Below, in pieces: positions 8,737 to 16,794 of a DNA stretch of 64,000 nucleotides. How positions within the stretch are numbered: the first letter of the stretch is position 1; every line of letters begins with the position of its first letter. Below the pieces are notes generated by a model. That model had not been told where the DNA came from. It did no database searches and worked only from the letters and a program-made list of their open reading frames with translations. A program made the position numbers and the translations under genes. Origin of the DNA: Thiohalomonas sp963783235 (lineage in GTDB: Bacteria; Pseudomonadota; Gammaproteobacteria; Thiohalomonadales; Thiohalomonadaceae); the NCBI GenBank assembly GCA_963783235.1, contig CAWAMN010000002.1:682001-746000 (forward strand), given 5' to 3'.

Positions 8737-9573
8737 GTGCATCGACTAAAACAACTCCTGACCCACCCGATCTCGGTAGTGCTGCTTTTGGTCCTGATGG
8801 TCTCGGCAGCGGCCGCCGAAGAGACACTCGTTCGCCTCCCGCCCGAATCGCTCGGGCAGTGGTACAAGCCCCAAAACGAGCGACAGGTCTGGCTGCATAC
8901 CATGTTTCGTCTGCGAGAAGCGATGCAGGCGGTCGAGGACTATACCGCCTCGGGCGACCATCAACGGGCACTCCGTTGGGCCGAGCGCCTCCGTGATCTC
9001 TATGACAAGATCCCGCAAATGGTCCCCGAATGGCGGGACGAGGTCGAACCGGGGACGATAAAGCGGCTGGTTTCCGCTGCCCGCAACGGGGATAGAAAAG
9101 AGACCGAAGCCGCCCTGCGCCGTCTCGACACCACCTGCGATGGCTGCCACTCGGACTATCAGGCCGTTGCCGCAGCGCTCTACCGGAGTCCGGATTATCG
9201 GGAGCTAGTGGTTCCCGGTAGCGACGGCGCCACCTATCCCGAGGCCATGCGCGAGATCAGCCGCTCGCTCAATCAGGTCAAGATCGCACTCAAGGACGGG
9301 TTTCCTGAACGCGCCCGATCGGCACTTGCGGACCTGCGGATAGAGCTGGAGCGATTATCCGGGAGTTGCGCGTCGTGTCACCGCGACGCCATCCCCAAAG
9401 AGCGCATTTTCGCCGGTGTTCCCCACCTGTTGGACGAAATGAACGCGGTAGTGGAAGGCCATGATCGCAACGCCCAGGGCCGCCTGCTGGGCCAACTCGG
9501 GGTCTCGGTATGCGCCCGCTGCCACGCGGTACACCGTACACTGGCCGATCTGCGCGATGAGGTCGATCGCTGA
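8737..9573 (+). CDS. Three-heme c-type cytochrome of helical (cytochrome c'-like) repeats
   Basis: A GTG start 1 nt after the nirN stop gives a 278-residue precursor with a signal peptide cut near residue 28 (SAAAAEE). Three heme sites, CDGCH (134-138), CASCH (211-215) and CARCH (259-263), each sit after a predicted helical segment, as in the four-helix cytochrome c' family. The segments look like degenerate repeats of shrinking length. Tight linkage to nirN suggests a periplasmic electron carrier in nitrite reduction or heme d1 maturation, but I do not recognise a named homologue. Confidence 0.75.
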   Translation: MHRLKQLLTHPISVVLLLVLMVSAAAAEETLVRLPPESLGQWYKPQNERQVWLHTMFRLREAMQAVEDYTASGDHQRALRWAERLRDLYDKIPQMVPEWRDEVEPGTIKRLVSAARNGDRKETEAALRRLDTTCDGCHSDYQAVAAALYRSPDYRELVVPGSDGATYPEAMREISRSLNQVKIALKDGFPERARSALADLRIELERLSGSCASCHRDAIPKERIFAGVPHLLDEMNAVVEGHDRNAQGRLLGQLGVSVCARCHAVHRTLADLRDEVDR

Positions 9574-9619
9574 GCGGCGACGGCCCTCCCCATGAATTCC
9601 CGAGTTAATTCCTGACCTT

Positions 9620-9633
9620 TTGACTCAAGTCAA
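9620..9633 (+). promoter_or_regulatory. FNR/DNR-type operator before norE
   Basis: TTGACTCAAGTCAA is a perfect 5+4+5 inverted repeat of the FNR/DNR/NNR type. Its centre (9626.5) is 41-44 nt before a start point implied by a -10-like TAATAG at 9658-9663. That is the class II activator geometry. It precedes norE by 56 nt, so anaerobic or nitric-oxide-dependent activation of the nor accessory genes is likely. Confidence 0.75.
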
Positions 9634-9689
9634 GGCGGCCCGGCGCCGTTTGCGCGCTAATAGAGCCAGACCGTCAAAGGGGAGCAAAT

Positions 9690-10265
9690 ATGACCGCCGT
9701 CGTGGTAACCGAGCGCCGCCTGCCGGGCGACCTGGCCATCTGGATCTTCATTCTGGCCGAGCTACTGGTGTTCGGAGTGCTGTTCCTCAGCTACGCCTTT
9801 ACCCGAAGTGGCGATGTGGCACTTTTCAATGCCTCTCAGCTCACGCTGGACCGGATCGGCGGCGCCATCAATACCCTGGCGCTGATCACCAGCAGTTACT
9901 TCGTGGTGCGCGCCGTGAACGCCATTCGGAGCGACCGCGCTGACCACTGCGCGCGCTGGCTGATCGCCGCCATCGGCATGGGCGGGCTTTTCCTTGCGGT
10001 GAAAACGGCGGAGTTCACGGGCAAGTTCGCCGCCGGTATCGGCCTGTCGACCAACACGTTCTACATGTTCTATCTCTCGATGACGTTCTTCCATTACATG
10101 CACGTTATATTAGGGATGGTGATCCTGGGGTACATCCTCTGGAAAACACGAAACGGCGGTTATTCGGCGGCCGAACATACGGGTATCGAGAGCGGCGCTT
10201 CCTACTGGCACATGGTGGATCTGGTCTGGATAGTGCTGTTCCCTCTGGTCTACGTGATCCGCTGA
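9690..10265 (+). CDS. norE: Cytochrome c oxidase subunit III-like protein NorE
   Basis: A 191-residue integral membrane protein with about five transmembrane helices. It belongs to the heme-copper oxidase subunit III family, shown by GDLAIWIFILAELLVFG at the N-terminus, FHYMHVILGM in the middle and YWHMVDLVWIVLFPLVYV at the C-terminus. Length and linkage to norF, norQ and norD identify it as NorE, an accessory factor for full nitric oxide reductase activity. The start follows a GGGGAG ribosome-binding site and lies behind the FNR/DNR-type operator. Confidence 0.87.
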   Translation: MTAVVVTERRLPGDLAIWIFILAELLVFGVLFLSYAFTRSGDVALFNASQLTLDRIGGAINTLALITSSYFVVRAVNAIRSDRADHCARWLIAAIGMGGLFLAVKTAEFTGKFAAGIGLSTNTFYMFYLSMTFFHYMHVILGMVILGYILWKTRNGGYSAAEHTGIESGASYWHMVDLVWIVLFPLVYVIR

Positions 10266-10286
10266 TGAGCGCTCCCCTTAAGCCTT

Positions 10287-10302
10287 GTACCTTTCGAGGT
10301 AC
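10287..10302 (+). other. Hairpin with TTCG tetraloop between norE and norF
   Basis: GTACCT-TTCG-AGGTAC is a perfect six-base-pair stem closed by a TTCG tetraloop. A second palindrome, CGAGGTACCTCG, overlaps its right half, so the two pairings exclude each other. No U-tract follows, so it is not an ordinary terminator. It may affect mRNA processing in the 115-nt norE-norF spacer. Confidence 0.5.
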
Positions 10303-10380
10303 CTCGGGAATCGTATATCGCCAGGCGCACAGGACGACCACAATAAATCCGTGCGCGGCGACTCTGGATAGAGAGTTTCC

Positions 10381-10656
10381 ATGAACACAACGTCGACATC
10401 CAACAAACGCTCCACGGCAGTATGGTTACTGCTCCTGGTGCTGACGCTGTCCACTTTTGCAGTTGGTGAAATGCACCTGGGGGGACCCGTAGTGGTCTCC
10501 GTGGTGCTCGCGATGACACTGATCAAGGGTCAATTGGTGGCGACCTGGTTCATGGGTTTGCGGCACGCCCCGCTGCTGTGGCGGGTAATCATGACCGGCT
10601 ATCTCGTCGTGGTGGGAGCGTCCATTGCCATCGCCTACATGCTGGGCCTCCAATGA
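10381..10656 (+). CDS. norF: NorF-like small membrane protein (cytochrome oxidase subunit IV type)
   Basis: A 91-residue protein with three predicted transmembrane helices (about 14-30, 35-55 and 67-90). It fits the prokaryotic cytochrome c oxidase subunit IV family that includes NorF, with the loop KGQLVATWFMGLRHAP. NorF works with NorE to support nitric oxide reductase in other denitrifiers, though its molecular role is unclear. norQ follows after 10 nt with its own GAGGAG site. Confidence 0.8.
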   Translation: MNTTSTSNKRSTAVWLLLLVLTLSTFAVGEMHLGGPVVVSVVLAMTLIKGQLVATWFMGLRHAPLLWRVIMTGYLVVVGASIAIAYMLGLQ

Positions 10657-10666
10657 GGAGATCGCC

Positions 10667-11473
10667 ATGACTGCCGAAGTGAAGCGTGCAGCGTTTGAAG
10701 AGTTGCCTTTCTATTCCCCCCAGGGGCAGGAGGTCGCTCTTTTTGAAAACGCCTACCGACACCAGCTCCCGGTCCTCATCAAGGGGCCGACCGGTTGTGG
10801 AAAAACGCGTTTTATCCGCCACATGGCAGCCAAGCTCGGCCGCCCACTGTATACCGTCGCCTGTCATGATGATTTGACCGCCGCCGACCTGGTCGGGCGG
10901 CACCTGATCGGCGATGGCACGACCTACTGGGCCGATGGTCCGCTGACCCGTGCCGTGCGCGAGGGCGCGATCTGTTATCTCGATGAAGTCGTGGAAGCAC
11001 GCAAGGACACCACGGTGGTCCTGCATCCATTGTCGGACGACCGGCGCACGCTACCGATCGAGCGCACCGGTGAAGTGCTGCAGGCACCGCCGGGATTCAT
11101 GCTGGTGGTTTCCTACAACCCCGGCTACCAGAATCTGCTTAAAGGCATGAAGCCGAGTACGAGGCAGCGTTTCGTGGGGCTCAGTTTCGACTATCCGCGC
11201 CCCGAGACCGAACGGCAAGTGGTCATGGGCGAATCGGGGGTGGAGGTCGCCACCGCCGAGCGTCTGGTAGCGCTGGCCGGAGGACTGCGCGCCCTGAAGG
11301 ATCACGACCTGGAAGAGTCGGCCTCTACCCGGCTCCTGGTCTACGCAGGCACGTTGATCAAAAACGGTTTCGATCCGGTGGAGGCCTGCAGGGCCGCTAT
11401 CGTCGAACCCCTTACTGATGATCCGGAGACGGCGGACGCTCTCATGGAGGTCGTACGCGCGGTCTTCGGTTGA
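10667..11473 (+). CDS. norQ: MoxR-type AAA+ ATPase NorQ
   Basis: A 268-residue AAA+ ATPase of the NorQ/NirQ/CbbQ family. Walker A is GPTGCGKT (40-47) and Walker B is ICYLDE (102-107); VSYNPGYQ is the sensor region. NorQ pairs with the von Willebrand protein NorD as a chaperone that matures nitric oxide reductase, including its non-heme iron. ATG 10667 follows GAGGAG at 6-nt spacing. norD is present in the same cluster, two genes downstream. Confidence 0.92.
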   Translation: MTAEVKRAAFEELPFYSPQGQEVALFENAYRHQLPVLIKGPTGCGKTRFIRHMAAKLGRPLYTVACHDDLTAADLVGRHLIGDGTTYWADGPLTRAVREGAICYLDEVVEARKDTTVVLHPLSDDRRTLPIERTGEVLQAPPGFMLVVSYNPGYQNLLKGMKPSTRQRFVGLSFDYPRPETERQVVMGESGVEVATAERLVALAGGLRALKDHDLEESASTRLLVYAGTLIKNGFDPVEACRAAIVEPLTDDPETADALMEVVRAVFG

Positions 11474-11485
11474 ACCGGAGGCAAC

Positions 11486-11884
11486 ATGGCGGAAGCAGCT
11501 GAAGTAATCGTAGTTCCCGGGCAGCGCTTGGCCATCACGGCCGAGGCGCTCTACCTACTGAACCTGCTGCTCTTACCCGCCGTGGGGTTCGCCTTTTTGT
11601 TCTGGATCTACCTGCGCCACTACTCCGATGCCCCGGCCCTGGCCCGCAACCACCTGGCGCAAACCGTGCGCGCAACGATGTGGGCAGCGCTGTTGCTGAT
11701 ATGGGTACCCATACTCATCCTTGCCGCGGGAAACTGGGCAACTCCGGCTGCCTGGACCCTGGCACTGCTGCACTTTATCACCGTCCACACCTCTCTTGTG
11801 CTGCTGGGCGTGATCGGACTGGCCAAGGCGTTGGCAGGCAAGGCCTATCGCTTCCCGCTGGTGGGGGTCCCCTGTATTGAATAG
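11486..11884 (+). CDS. Small polytopic membrane protein in the nor cluster
   Basis: A 132-residue protein with three to four predicted transmembrane helices (about 20-43, 64-82, 86-95 and 99-115). His-rich residues occur in one helix (LLHFITVHTSLVLLG). I do not recognise the family; the RNHLAQTVRATMWAALL stretch is vaguely like DUF4870/Tic20-type proteins. It starts 12 nt after norQ behind CCGGAGG, and its end overlaps the next gene by 8 nt. A role in nitric oxide reductase assembly is suggested by position only. Confidence 0.75.
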   Translation: MAEAAEVIVVPGQRLAITAEALYLLNLLLLPAVGFAFLFWIYLRHYSDAPALARNHLAQTVRATMWAALLLIWVPILILAAGNWATPAAWTLALLHFITVHTSLVLLGVIGLAKALAGKAYRFPLVGVPCIE

Positions 11885-12926
11885 GCTTCAGCATCAACGG
11901 TTGTGGCTGCGGTCAGTCTTCTTTGTGCTCTTCGTGCTGGCACCGCCGCTCGACATCTTTCGGCTCGACCTGACCCTGGGTCACTTCATCCTGTTCGGCC
12001 ACGACTGGACCCTGGGCCTGCAGCGCTTCGTCTCGGGCGAAGTTGGTGCCGGGGTGGCGGCGATCAACCTCATCGTGCGCGGCCTGATTCCGATTGTCCT
12101 GGTAGTCGGAGGCGTGGTCTGGGTCGCCTGGAAATATGGCCGACTCTATTGCGGCTGGCTCTGCCCGCATTTTTCGGTCGTGGAGATCATCAATGCACTG
12201 ATGCGGCGCGCCATTGGCAAACTCAGCCTGTGGGATAAACAGCGCTTACCCGAAACCCTGCCCGACGGCCGGCATATCGGTCACTCCCGTATCTGGTGGA
12301 TCCCCACCGTTATCGCTGTTGTCGGCTTTGCCTTCGTCTGGGCGACCGCACTGCTGACCTATTTGCTGCCGCCGGCCGAGGTTTACGGCAACTTGGTCCA
12401 TTTGCAGCCGACCCGTAATCAGGCGCTATTCATCGGCGTCGGCACACTTCTGTTCAGCATCGAGTTCCTCTTTGCCCGGCACCTGTTCTGCCGCTTTGCC
12501 TGCGCCGTCGGCCTGTTCCAGAGCCTGGCCTGGATGGGCAACAAAAAGGCCATGGTGGTCGGCTTCGAGCGCCAACGCGTCAAAGAGTGCACCGACTGCA
12601 ACAATGCCTGTGACCACGCCTGCCCGATGCGCCTTAAACCCCGCTCCATGAAAAGGCGCATGTTCACCTGTACTCAATGTGCGCGCTGCCTCGAAGCGTG
12701 CGATCAGGTCAAGGGCGGTCCCCGGGAAAGCCTGCTCCATTGGGTCGACGGTGCCGACGCCCTGGATGTCTCTGACCGGGAGTTCGGACACTCGGGAGGC
12801 AATGCCGGGCGCACAAGAACGCACAAGGAGCCGCATCGTCATTGCGGGTCCAAAGCCACACACAGCCATCTCCTCTGCGGACTCCATGATTCAGCAGACC
12901 CCTCTTTACTGAAGGCGCGCAACTAA
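11877..12926 (+). CDS. CcoG/FixG-like membrane polyferredoxin
   Basis: A 349-residue protein with about five transmembrane helices and ferredoxin motifs. YCGWLCP near residue 94 is the CcoG/NapH signature, FCRFACAVG lies in a later membrane loop, and CTDCNNACDHACP and CTQCARCLEAC are two [4Fe-4S] sites. The start is a TTG overlapping the previous gene. CcoG-type proteins take part in copper handling or electron transfer for heme-copper enzymes. The last 60 or so residues (HSGG...SLLKARN) look poorly conserved. The stop overlaps the norD ATG by one base. Confidence 0.82.
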   Translation: MNRLQHQRLWLRSVFFVLFVLAPPLDIFRLDLTLGHFILFGHDWTLGLQRFVSGEVGAGVAAINLIVRGLIPIVLVVGGVVWVAWKYGRLYCGWLCPHFSVVEIINALMRRAIGKLSLWDKQRLPETLPDGRHIGHSRIWWIPTVIAVVGFAFVWATALLTYLLPPAEVYGNLVHLQPTRNQALFIGVGTLLFSIEFLFARHLFCRFACAVGLFQSLAWMGNKKAMVVGFERQRVKECTDCNNACDHACPMRLKPRSMKRRMFTCTQCARCLEACDQVKGGPRESLLHWVDGADALDVSDREFGHSGGNAGRTRTHKEPHRHCGSKATHSHLLCGLHDSADPSLLKARN

Positions 12927-14758
12927 TGGAAGAATGGGTCGGAAAACAGTGGCATCGCTGGGTTACGAATGTGGCCGAGCACGAACACGCCGAGGCGGCG
13001 GTATCGCTCGAGGAGGTGCGCGTGACGTTGGCGGTTCTGTTTCGCGCCTTTGGTGGGGATGGGGGCTTGAAGATCGAGACGGCCTCCGGAACCGAACACG
13101 GTGCCCGCCGGCGTTTCCTGCAGAAAGTGGCAGGTACGGGTCGCTCGGTGCCGCTGGCCTGGCGTGACGAATCGACGCTGCGACTGCCGACCCGCATCGA
13201 TCTGTTTGCCGATCGAGAGCGAAACCGCGACCTCTACATCTGGTTGGCCGCGCTCTCGGCCGGCGAACAGTCGGCGGACTTGCCCCTGCCCTGGGTGGCG
13301 CGCAACCAGGCCTTGACCCGCATCGCTCTGGCGCAGTTTCCGGGACTCCGTGAACGGTACCGCAAACTGGTCGCCGCGCTGAAAAACCTTCGCCCCGACC
13401 CGAATACACTGCCCGACGATGAAGCGGCACAGGAGCGGGTGATCCAGGCCGCGCTTGCCGAGCCCGACTGCGAGCAACAGCTGCCTTGGGCGAAGCGTCC
13501 CCCCCACCCGGTTCACCTCTGGCTGCATCCCTCGCCGCCCCTGCTGCGATCGGTCAAGGCTCCCGAAGAGGATTCCCCCGATGGGGCCCCTTCGGGGGAG
13601 AGCAAAGAGCCGGAGAAAAAACGCCGCCGGCGCGCCGAGCGTGTGGATATGCCTGACGGGCGCGACGGTCTGGTGGCGCTGCGCATGGAGAATATCCTCA
13701 GCTGGGCCGAATACGTGAAGGTGGACCGTACCACCGACGAAGATGATGAAGATGCCGAGAAGGCGGCCGAGGACATGGAGGTCATGAGCGTGGCCCGCGA
13801 TTCGCAGGCTTCGGTGCGCCGTCTGCGTTTCGATCTCGACCTTCCGGCCGCCGAATACGACGACTTGCCCCTGGGCGAAGGCATCACCTTGCCGGAGTGG
13901 GATTACCGAAAGCGCACACTGCAACCCGACCACTGCCGTATCCTGCCCATGGAGGCGCGCCACCGCGGCGCGCCCGAATTGCCAAATCATCTTCGGCGCA
14001 CGGCGAAACGGCTTCGCGGTCAGTTCCAGGCGCTGGTTCAGACCCGCACCTGGCAGCGCGGCCTGGCCGACGGTTCGGAGGTGGATCTCGATGCCTACCT
14101 GCGCTTCACCACCGAACGGATGAGCGGACATATCGCGGCGCCGGACAACCTCTATCGGGAGTTTCGCAACGGCAACCGCGACCTGGCGTGTCTGCTGCTC
14201 GCCGATCTCTCCCTTTCCACCGACGCTGCGGTAAACGACGACGCTCGGGTCATCGATGTCATCCGCGACAGCGTGCATCTCTTCACCGAAGCGCTGGCCG
14301 CCACCGGTGATCGGTTTGCCATCCACGGGTTCTCCTCCAAACGGCGTCAACAGGTTCGGGTGCACAAGTTGAAGGGTTTCGACGAACGTCCCGATGGTCG
14401 CGTCCGGGGCCGAATCAATGCCATCAAGCCCGGCTATTACACCCGCATGGGAGCGGCGATCCGCTACGGTGCCGATCAGCTGTCACGCGAGGTCGCGAAC
14501 CGGCAACTGCTGCTGATTCTCACCGACGGAAAGCCCAACGACCTCGATAAATACGAAGGCCGTTACGGCATTGAAGATACCCGCGAAGCGGTTCGCGAGG
14601 CTCGAAAGAAGGGACTCTATCCCTTCTGCGTCACCATCGATCGGGAAGGGGGGGAATACCTCCCGCACCTGTTCGGTCCCGAAGGTTTCATCGTAATCCG
14701 CCGCCCGGAGGAACTACCTCGGCACCTGCCGCTGCTCTACGCCCGGTTGACCGCCTGA
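12926..14758 (+). CDS. norD: Nitric oxide reductase activation protein NorD (von Willebrand domain)
   Basis: A 610-residue cytoplasmic protein with a C-terminal von Willebrand factor A domain (about 415-605). Its MIDAS starts with ADLSLST near residue 426, followed by LILTDGKPND. The middle has an acidic patch (DEDDEDAEKAAED) and a basic KKRRRRAER segment. NorD is the partner of the NorQ ATPase in activating nitric oxide reductase. It ends the plus-strand nor block and converges on mtfA. Confidence 0.92.
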   Translation: MEEWVGKQWHRWVTNVAEHEHAEAAVSLEEVRVTLAVLFRAFGGDGGLKIETASGTEHGARRRFLQKVAGTGRSVPLAWRDESTLRLPTRIDLFADRERNRDLYIWLAALSAGEQSADLPLPWVARNQALTRIALAQFPGLRERYRKLVAALKNLRPDPNTLPDDEAAQERVIQAALAEPDCEQQLPWAKRPPHPVHLWLHPSPPLLRSVKAPEEDSPDGAPSGESKEPEKKRRRRAERVDMPDGRDGLVALRMENILSWAEYVKVDRTTDEDDEDAEKAAEDMEVMSVARDSQASVRRLRFDLDLPAAEYDDLPLGEGITLPEWDYRKRTLQPDHCRILPMEARHRGAPELPNHLRRTAKRLRGQFQALVQTRTWQRGLADGSEVDLDAYLRFTTERMSGHIAAPDNLYREFRNGNRDLACLLLADLSLSTDAAVNDDARVIDVIRDSVHLFTEALAATGDRFAIHGFSSKRRQQVRVHKLKGFDERPDGRVRGRINAIKPGYYTRMGAAIRYGADQLSREVANRQLLLILTDGKPNDLDKYEGRYGIEDTREAVREARKKGLYPFCVTIDREGGEYLPHLFGPEGFIVIRRPEELPRHLPLLYARLTA

Positions 14759-14792
14759 CCCCAGAGGCGAAGCACGGGCGAAACGGGAGCGC

Positions 14793-15536
14793 TCAAAACC
14801 GATAAAATTGGGCGAGCTGTTCGAAGACGGCGGGATAGGCCTCCGCCAGGATTTCCGGGATTTCAAAGAAGGCTTCGCTGGCGACTGCAAAGAACTCTTC
14901 GGGGGCTTCAGCCCCGTAGGGGTCCAGCGGCGTCTCCCGGCCTTGGGCGAGCCGACGGTTCATGTCCTCGAAGGCCCCGGTGAAGGCGCGGGTCCACTCG
15001 GCGGGTCGCATACCGCGATGCAGGGGAGGGAAGCCGTCGGCGACGCCATTGAGGGCGTCCAGTTTGTGGGCGACTTCATGGAGGATCACATTGTAGCCGT
15101 CCCGTTCACCGCCGGCATCCACGTCGGCGGCCGAGAGAATCAGCGGGCCGCGCTCCCAGGACTCGCCACTGCGCGCCTCTCTCACGCGATGGACCACACC
15201 GGCCCCATCCATCTCTTCGTGCTCCACCACAAAGGGCTCGGGATAAACGACCACTGATACCCACCCACGGAGCCAGTCGATATCGAGATTCAGGATCGGC
15301 AGGCACGCCTGCAGGGCAATGCGTCGAGCGGTTCTGTCATCGAGCACCAGACCCTGCGCCCCCTCCAGGGACTTCTCATGGAGGAACAGCGTCGCCCAGT
15401 CACGCAGGCGATGGCGCTGCTCACTTTGCAGGCGGTCGAGCAGCGGGAGGCCTTCCTCCACCGCCTGCCACGCCTTTTCGGACACGGTCGAGCGTTTCAG
15501 GATGCGGCGCCGCCGCCAGTGTCTCGGGCTCCACAC
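14793..15536 (-). CDS. mtfA: MtfA-family zinc peptidase
   Basis: A 247-residue protein with the gluzincin motif HEVAHKLD (His153, Glu154, His157) and a downstream acidic segment (EEFFAVASEAFFE) that should supply the third zinc ligand. MtfA in Escherichia coli is a cytosolic aminopeptidase that binds the glucose regulator Mlc. A GTG start at 15536 is chosen because the following residues (RRRRILKRS) match the family N-terminus. Its stop faces norD over 34 nt. Confidence 0.88.
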   Translation of the reverse strand: MWSPRHWRRRRILKRSTVSEKAWQAVEEGLPLLDRLQSEQRHRLRDWATLFLHEKSLEGAQGLVLDDRTARRIALQACLPILNLDIDWLRGWVSVVVYPEPFVVEHEEMDGAGVVHRVREARSGESWERGPLILSAADVDAGGERDGYNVILHEVAHKLDALNGVADGFPPLHRGMRPAEWTRAFTGAFEDMNRRLAQGRETPLDPYGAEAPEEFFAVASEAFFEIPEILAEAYPAVFEQLAQFYRF

Positions 15537-15539
15537 GAG

Positions 15540-15725
15540 TTAGCTTCCGGGATCAATCGTGAAGGTTATGCTCGGTTCCCGGTTGCGAAACGCCGCCATC
15601 GCCTCGGCGGTTTCGGAACACTTGACGTTCTGATCCGCGGCGGTCTCTTTGGCAAGGGGATTCCAGCCCGCTCCGGCCGGCGGGGCGATGAGCAGCACGA
15701 GGATGCAGGCCAATAGGCGACCCAT
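15540..15725 (-). CDS. Small secreted protein, possibly a truncated SYLF/YSC84 relative
   Basis: A 61-residue product starting at MGRLLACILV, with a clear signal peptide (cut after PAGAG) and a short mature part containing WNPLAKE and AMAAFRNREPS. That N-terminal pattern resembles lipid-binding SYLF/YSC84 proteins, which continue for over 100 more residues; here the frame ends at once. It may be a remnant or a genuine small protein. It lies between amgK and mtfA on the same strand. Confidence 0.5.
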   Translation of the reverse strand: MGRLLACILVLLIAPPAGAGWNPLAKETAADQNVKCSETAEAMAAFRNREPSITFTIDPGS

Positions 15726-15745
15726 TGTTCTCCCTCCCTGGAGGC

Positions 15746-16729
15746 TTATTGAAGGCAAGGGGCAATCCGCTCCTTGAGAAAGTCGTGCAATCCGGCCAGT
15801 TCGGCGTAGCGAGAGCTCTCATCGAGCAAATAGCGGAAGGTCAGCGGCATGTCCTCGATATACCCGGCTTTGCCGTCGCGGTGGTAAAGACGGGCAAAGA
15901 TCCCGAGAACTTTGAGGTGGCGTTGCGCCCCCATCAAATCGAACCAACGCAGGAAACCCTGCTCTCCCCTTTCCCGCAGGACGCCTGAATCCACGATCAG
16001 ATCGTGATAGCCCAACACCCACTCCTCCACCCGTTCGCGGGGCCATTCGATGTAGGCGTCGCGCAGCAGGGAAACCAGATCGTAAGTGACCGGACCGAAG
16101 ACCGCGTCCTGGAAGTCGAGGATGCCGGGATTGTGCGGGGCCACCATCAGATTCCGGGAGTGATAATCCCGGTGCACCGGCACCTGCGGCTGCTCGAGCG
16201 CGGCGATAACCAGCCGCTCGAACGTATCATCGAGCATCCGCTGCTCGGCCTCGGTCAGGCTCAACTGGAGGTGATGGCCGAGGAACCATTGACGGAACAG
16301 TTCCATTTCGCGCAACAGAAGCGCCCGGTCGTAGGGCGGGAGTTCTTCAGGCTGCGGTCCGCAGCCCTGGAGTACCACAAGAGCCCCCAGTGCGTCGCCG
16401 TAGAGGCGATCGGCGCTGTCGGCGTCGAGTTCGGACAGGTACTGGCGATCCCCCAAGTCACCGAGAAGCAGAAAACCCTCTTCAGCGTTGACCTCTTCGA
16501 TGGCGGGCACGTTGAGACCGGCGTTTCGCAGCTGCCGGGCAATGCGCACGAAAGGCCGGACATCCTCCTTCTCCGGGGGGGCGTCCATGACGATACGCGA
16601 TTGCCCGTCGAACACGAGGCGAAAATAGCGACGGAAGCTTGCATCCGCCGAAGCGGGGGTCAGTTCAAAGGGCGGCAGCCCCAAATCCTGCCTGAGCCAG
16701 CGGGTAAGCTGTTGCACGCGTTCTGGCAT
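15746..16729 (-). CDS. amgK: AmgK-like anomeric sugar kinase (aminoglycoside phosphotransferase family)
   Basis: A 327-residue kinase of the APH/choline kinase fold with the catalytic loop HRDYHSRNLM and metal-binding ILDFQDAVFGPVTYDL. AmgK phosphorylates N-acetylmuramate and N-acetylglucosamine at the anomeric carbon for cell-wall recycling. In other gammaproteobacteria amgK-murU lies back to back with lptD; here murU is missing and about 5.4 kb of other genes separate amgK from lptD. Confidence 0.82.
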   Translation of the reverse strand: MPERVQQLTRWLRQDLGLPPFELTPASADASFRRYFRLVFDGQSRIVMDAPPEKEDVRPFVRIARQLRNAGLNVPAIEEVNAEEGFLLLGDLGDRQYLSELDADSADRLYGDALGALVVLQGCGPQPEELPPYDRALLLREMELFRQWFLGHHLQLSLTEAEQRMLDDTFERLVIAALEQPQVPVHRDYHSRNLMVAPHNPGILDFQDAVFGPVTYDLVSLLRDAYIEWPRERVEEWVLGYHDLIVDSGVLRERGEQGFLRWFDLMGAQRHLKVLGIFARLYHRDGKAGYIEDMPLTFRYLLDESSRYAELAGLHDFLKERIAPCLQ

Positions 16730-16794
16730 GGCTTCTCCGGGTGGTCGGAATGGTGCGGGCCATTATAGCGGTGCCATGCGATGCGGGGATATGG

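Noticed and set aside
12750..12926. Frameshift near the end of the CcoG-like gene
   Set aside because: The tail looks unlike relatives, but no other frame restores a known sequence, and the stop fits neatly with the norD start.
12923..14365. Long open frame of 480 codons on the minus strand
   Set aside because: It lies fully opposite norD, which has clear domains and codon use; the frame is a by-product of high G+C.
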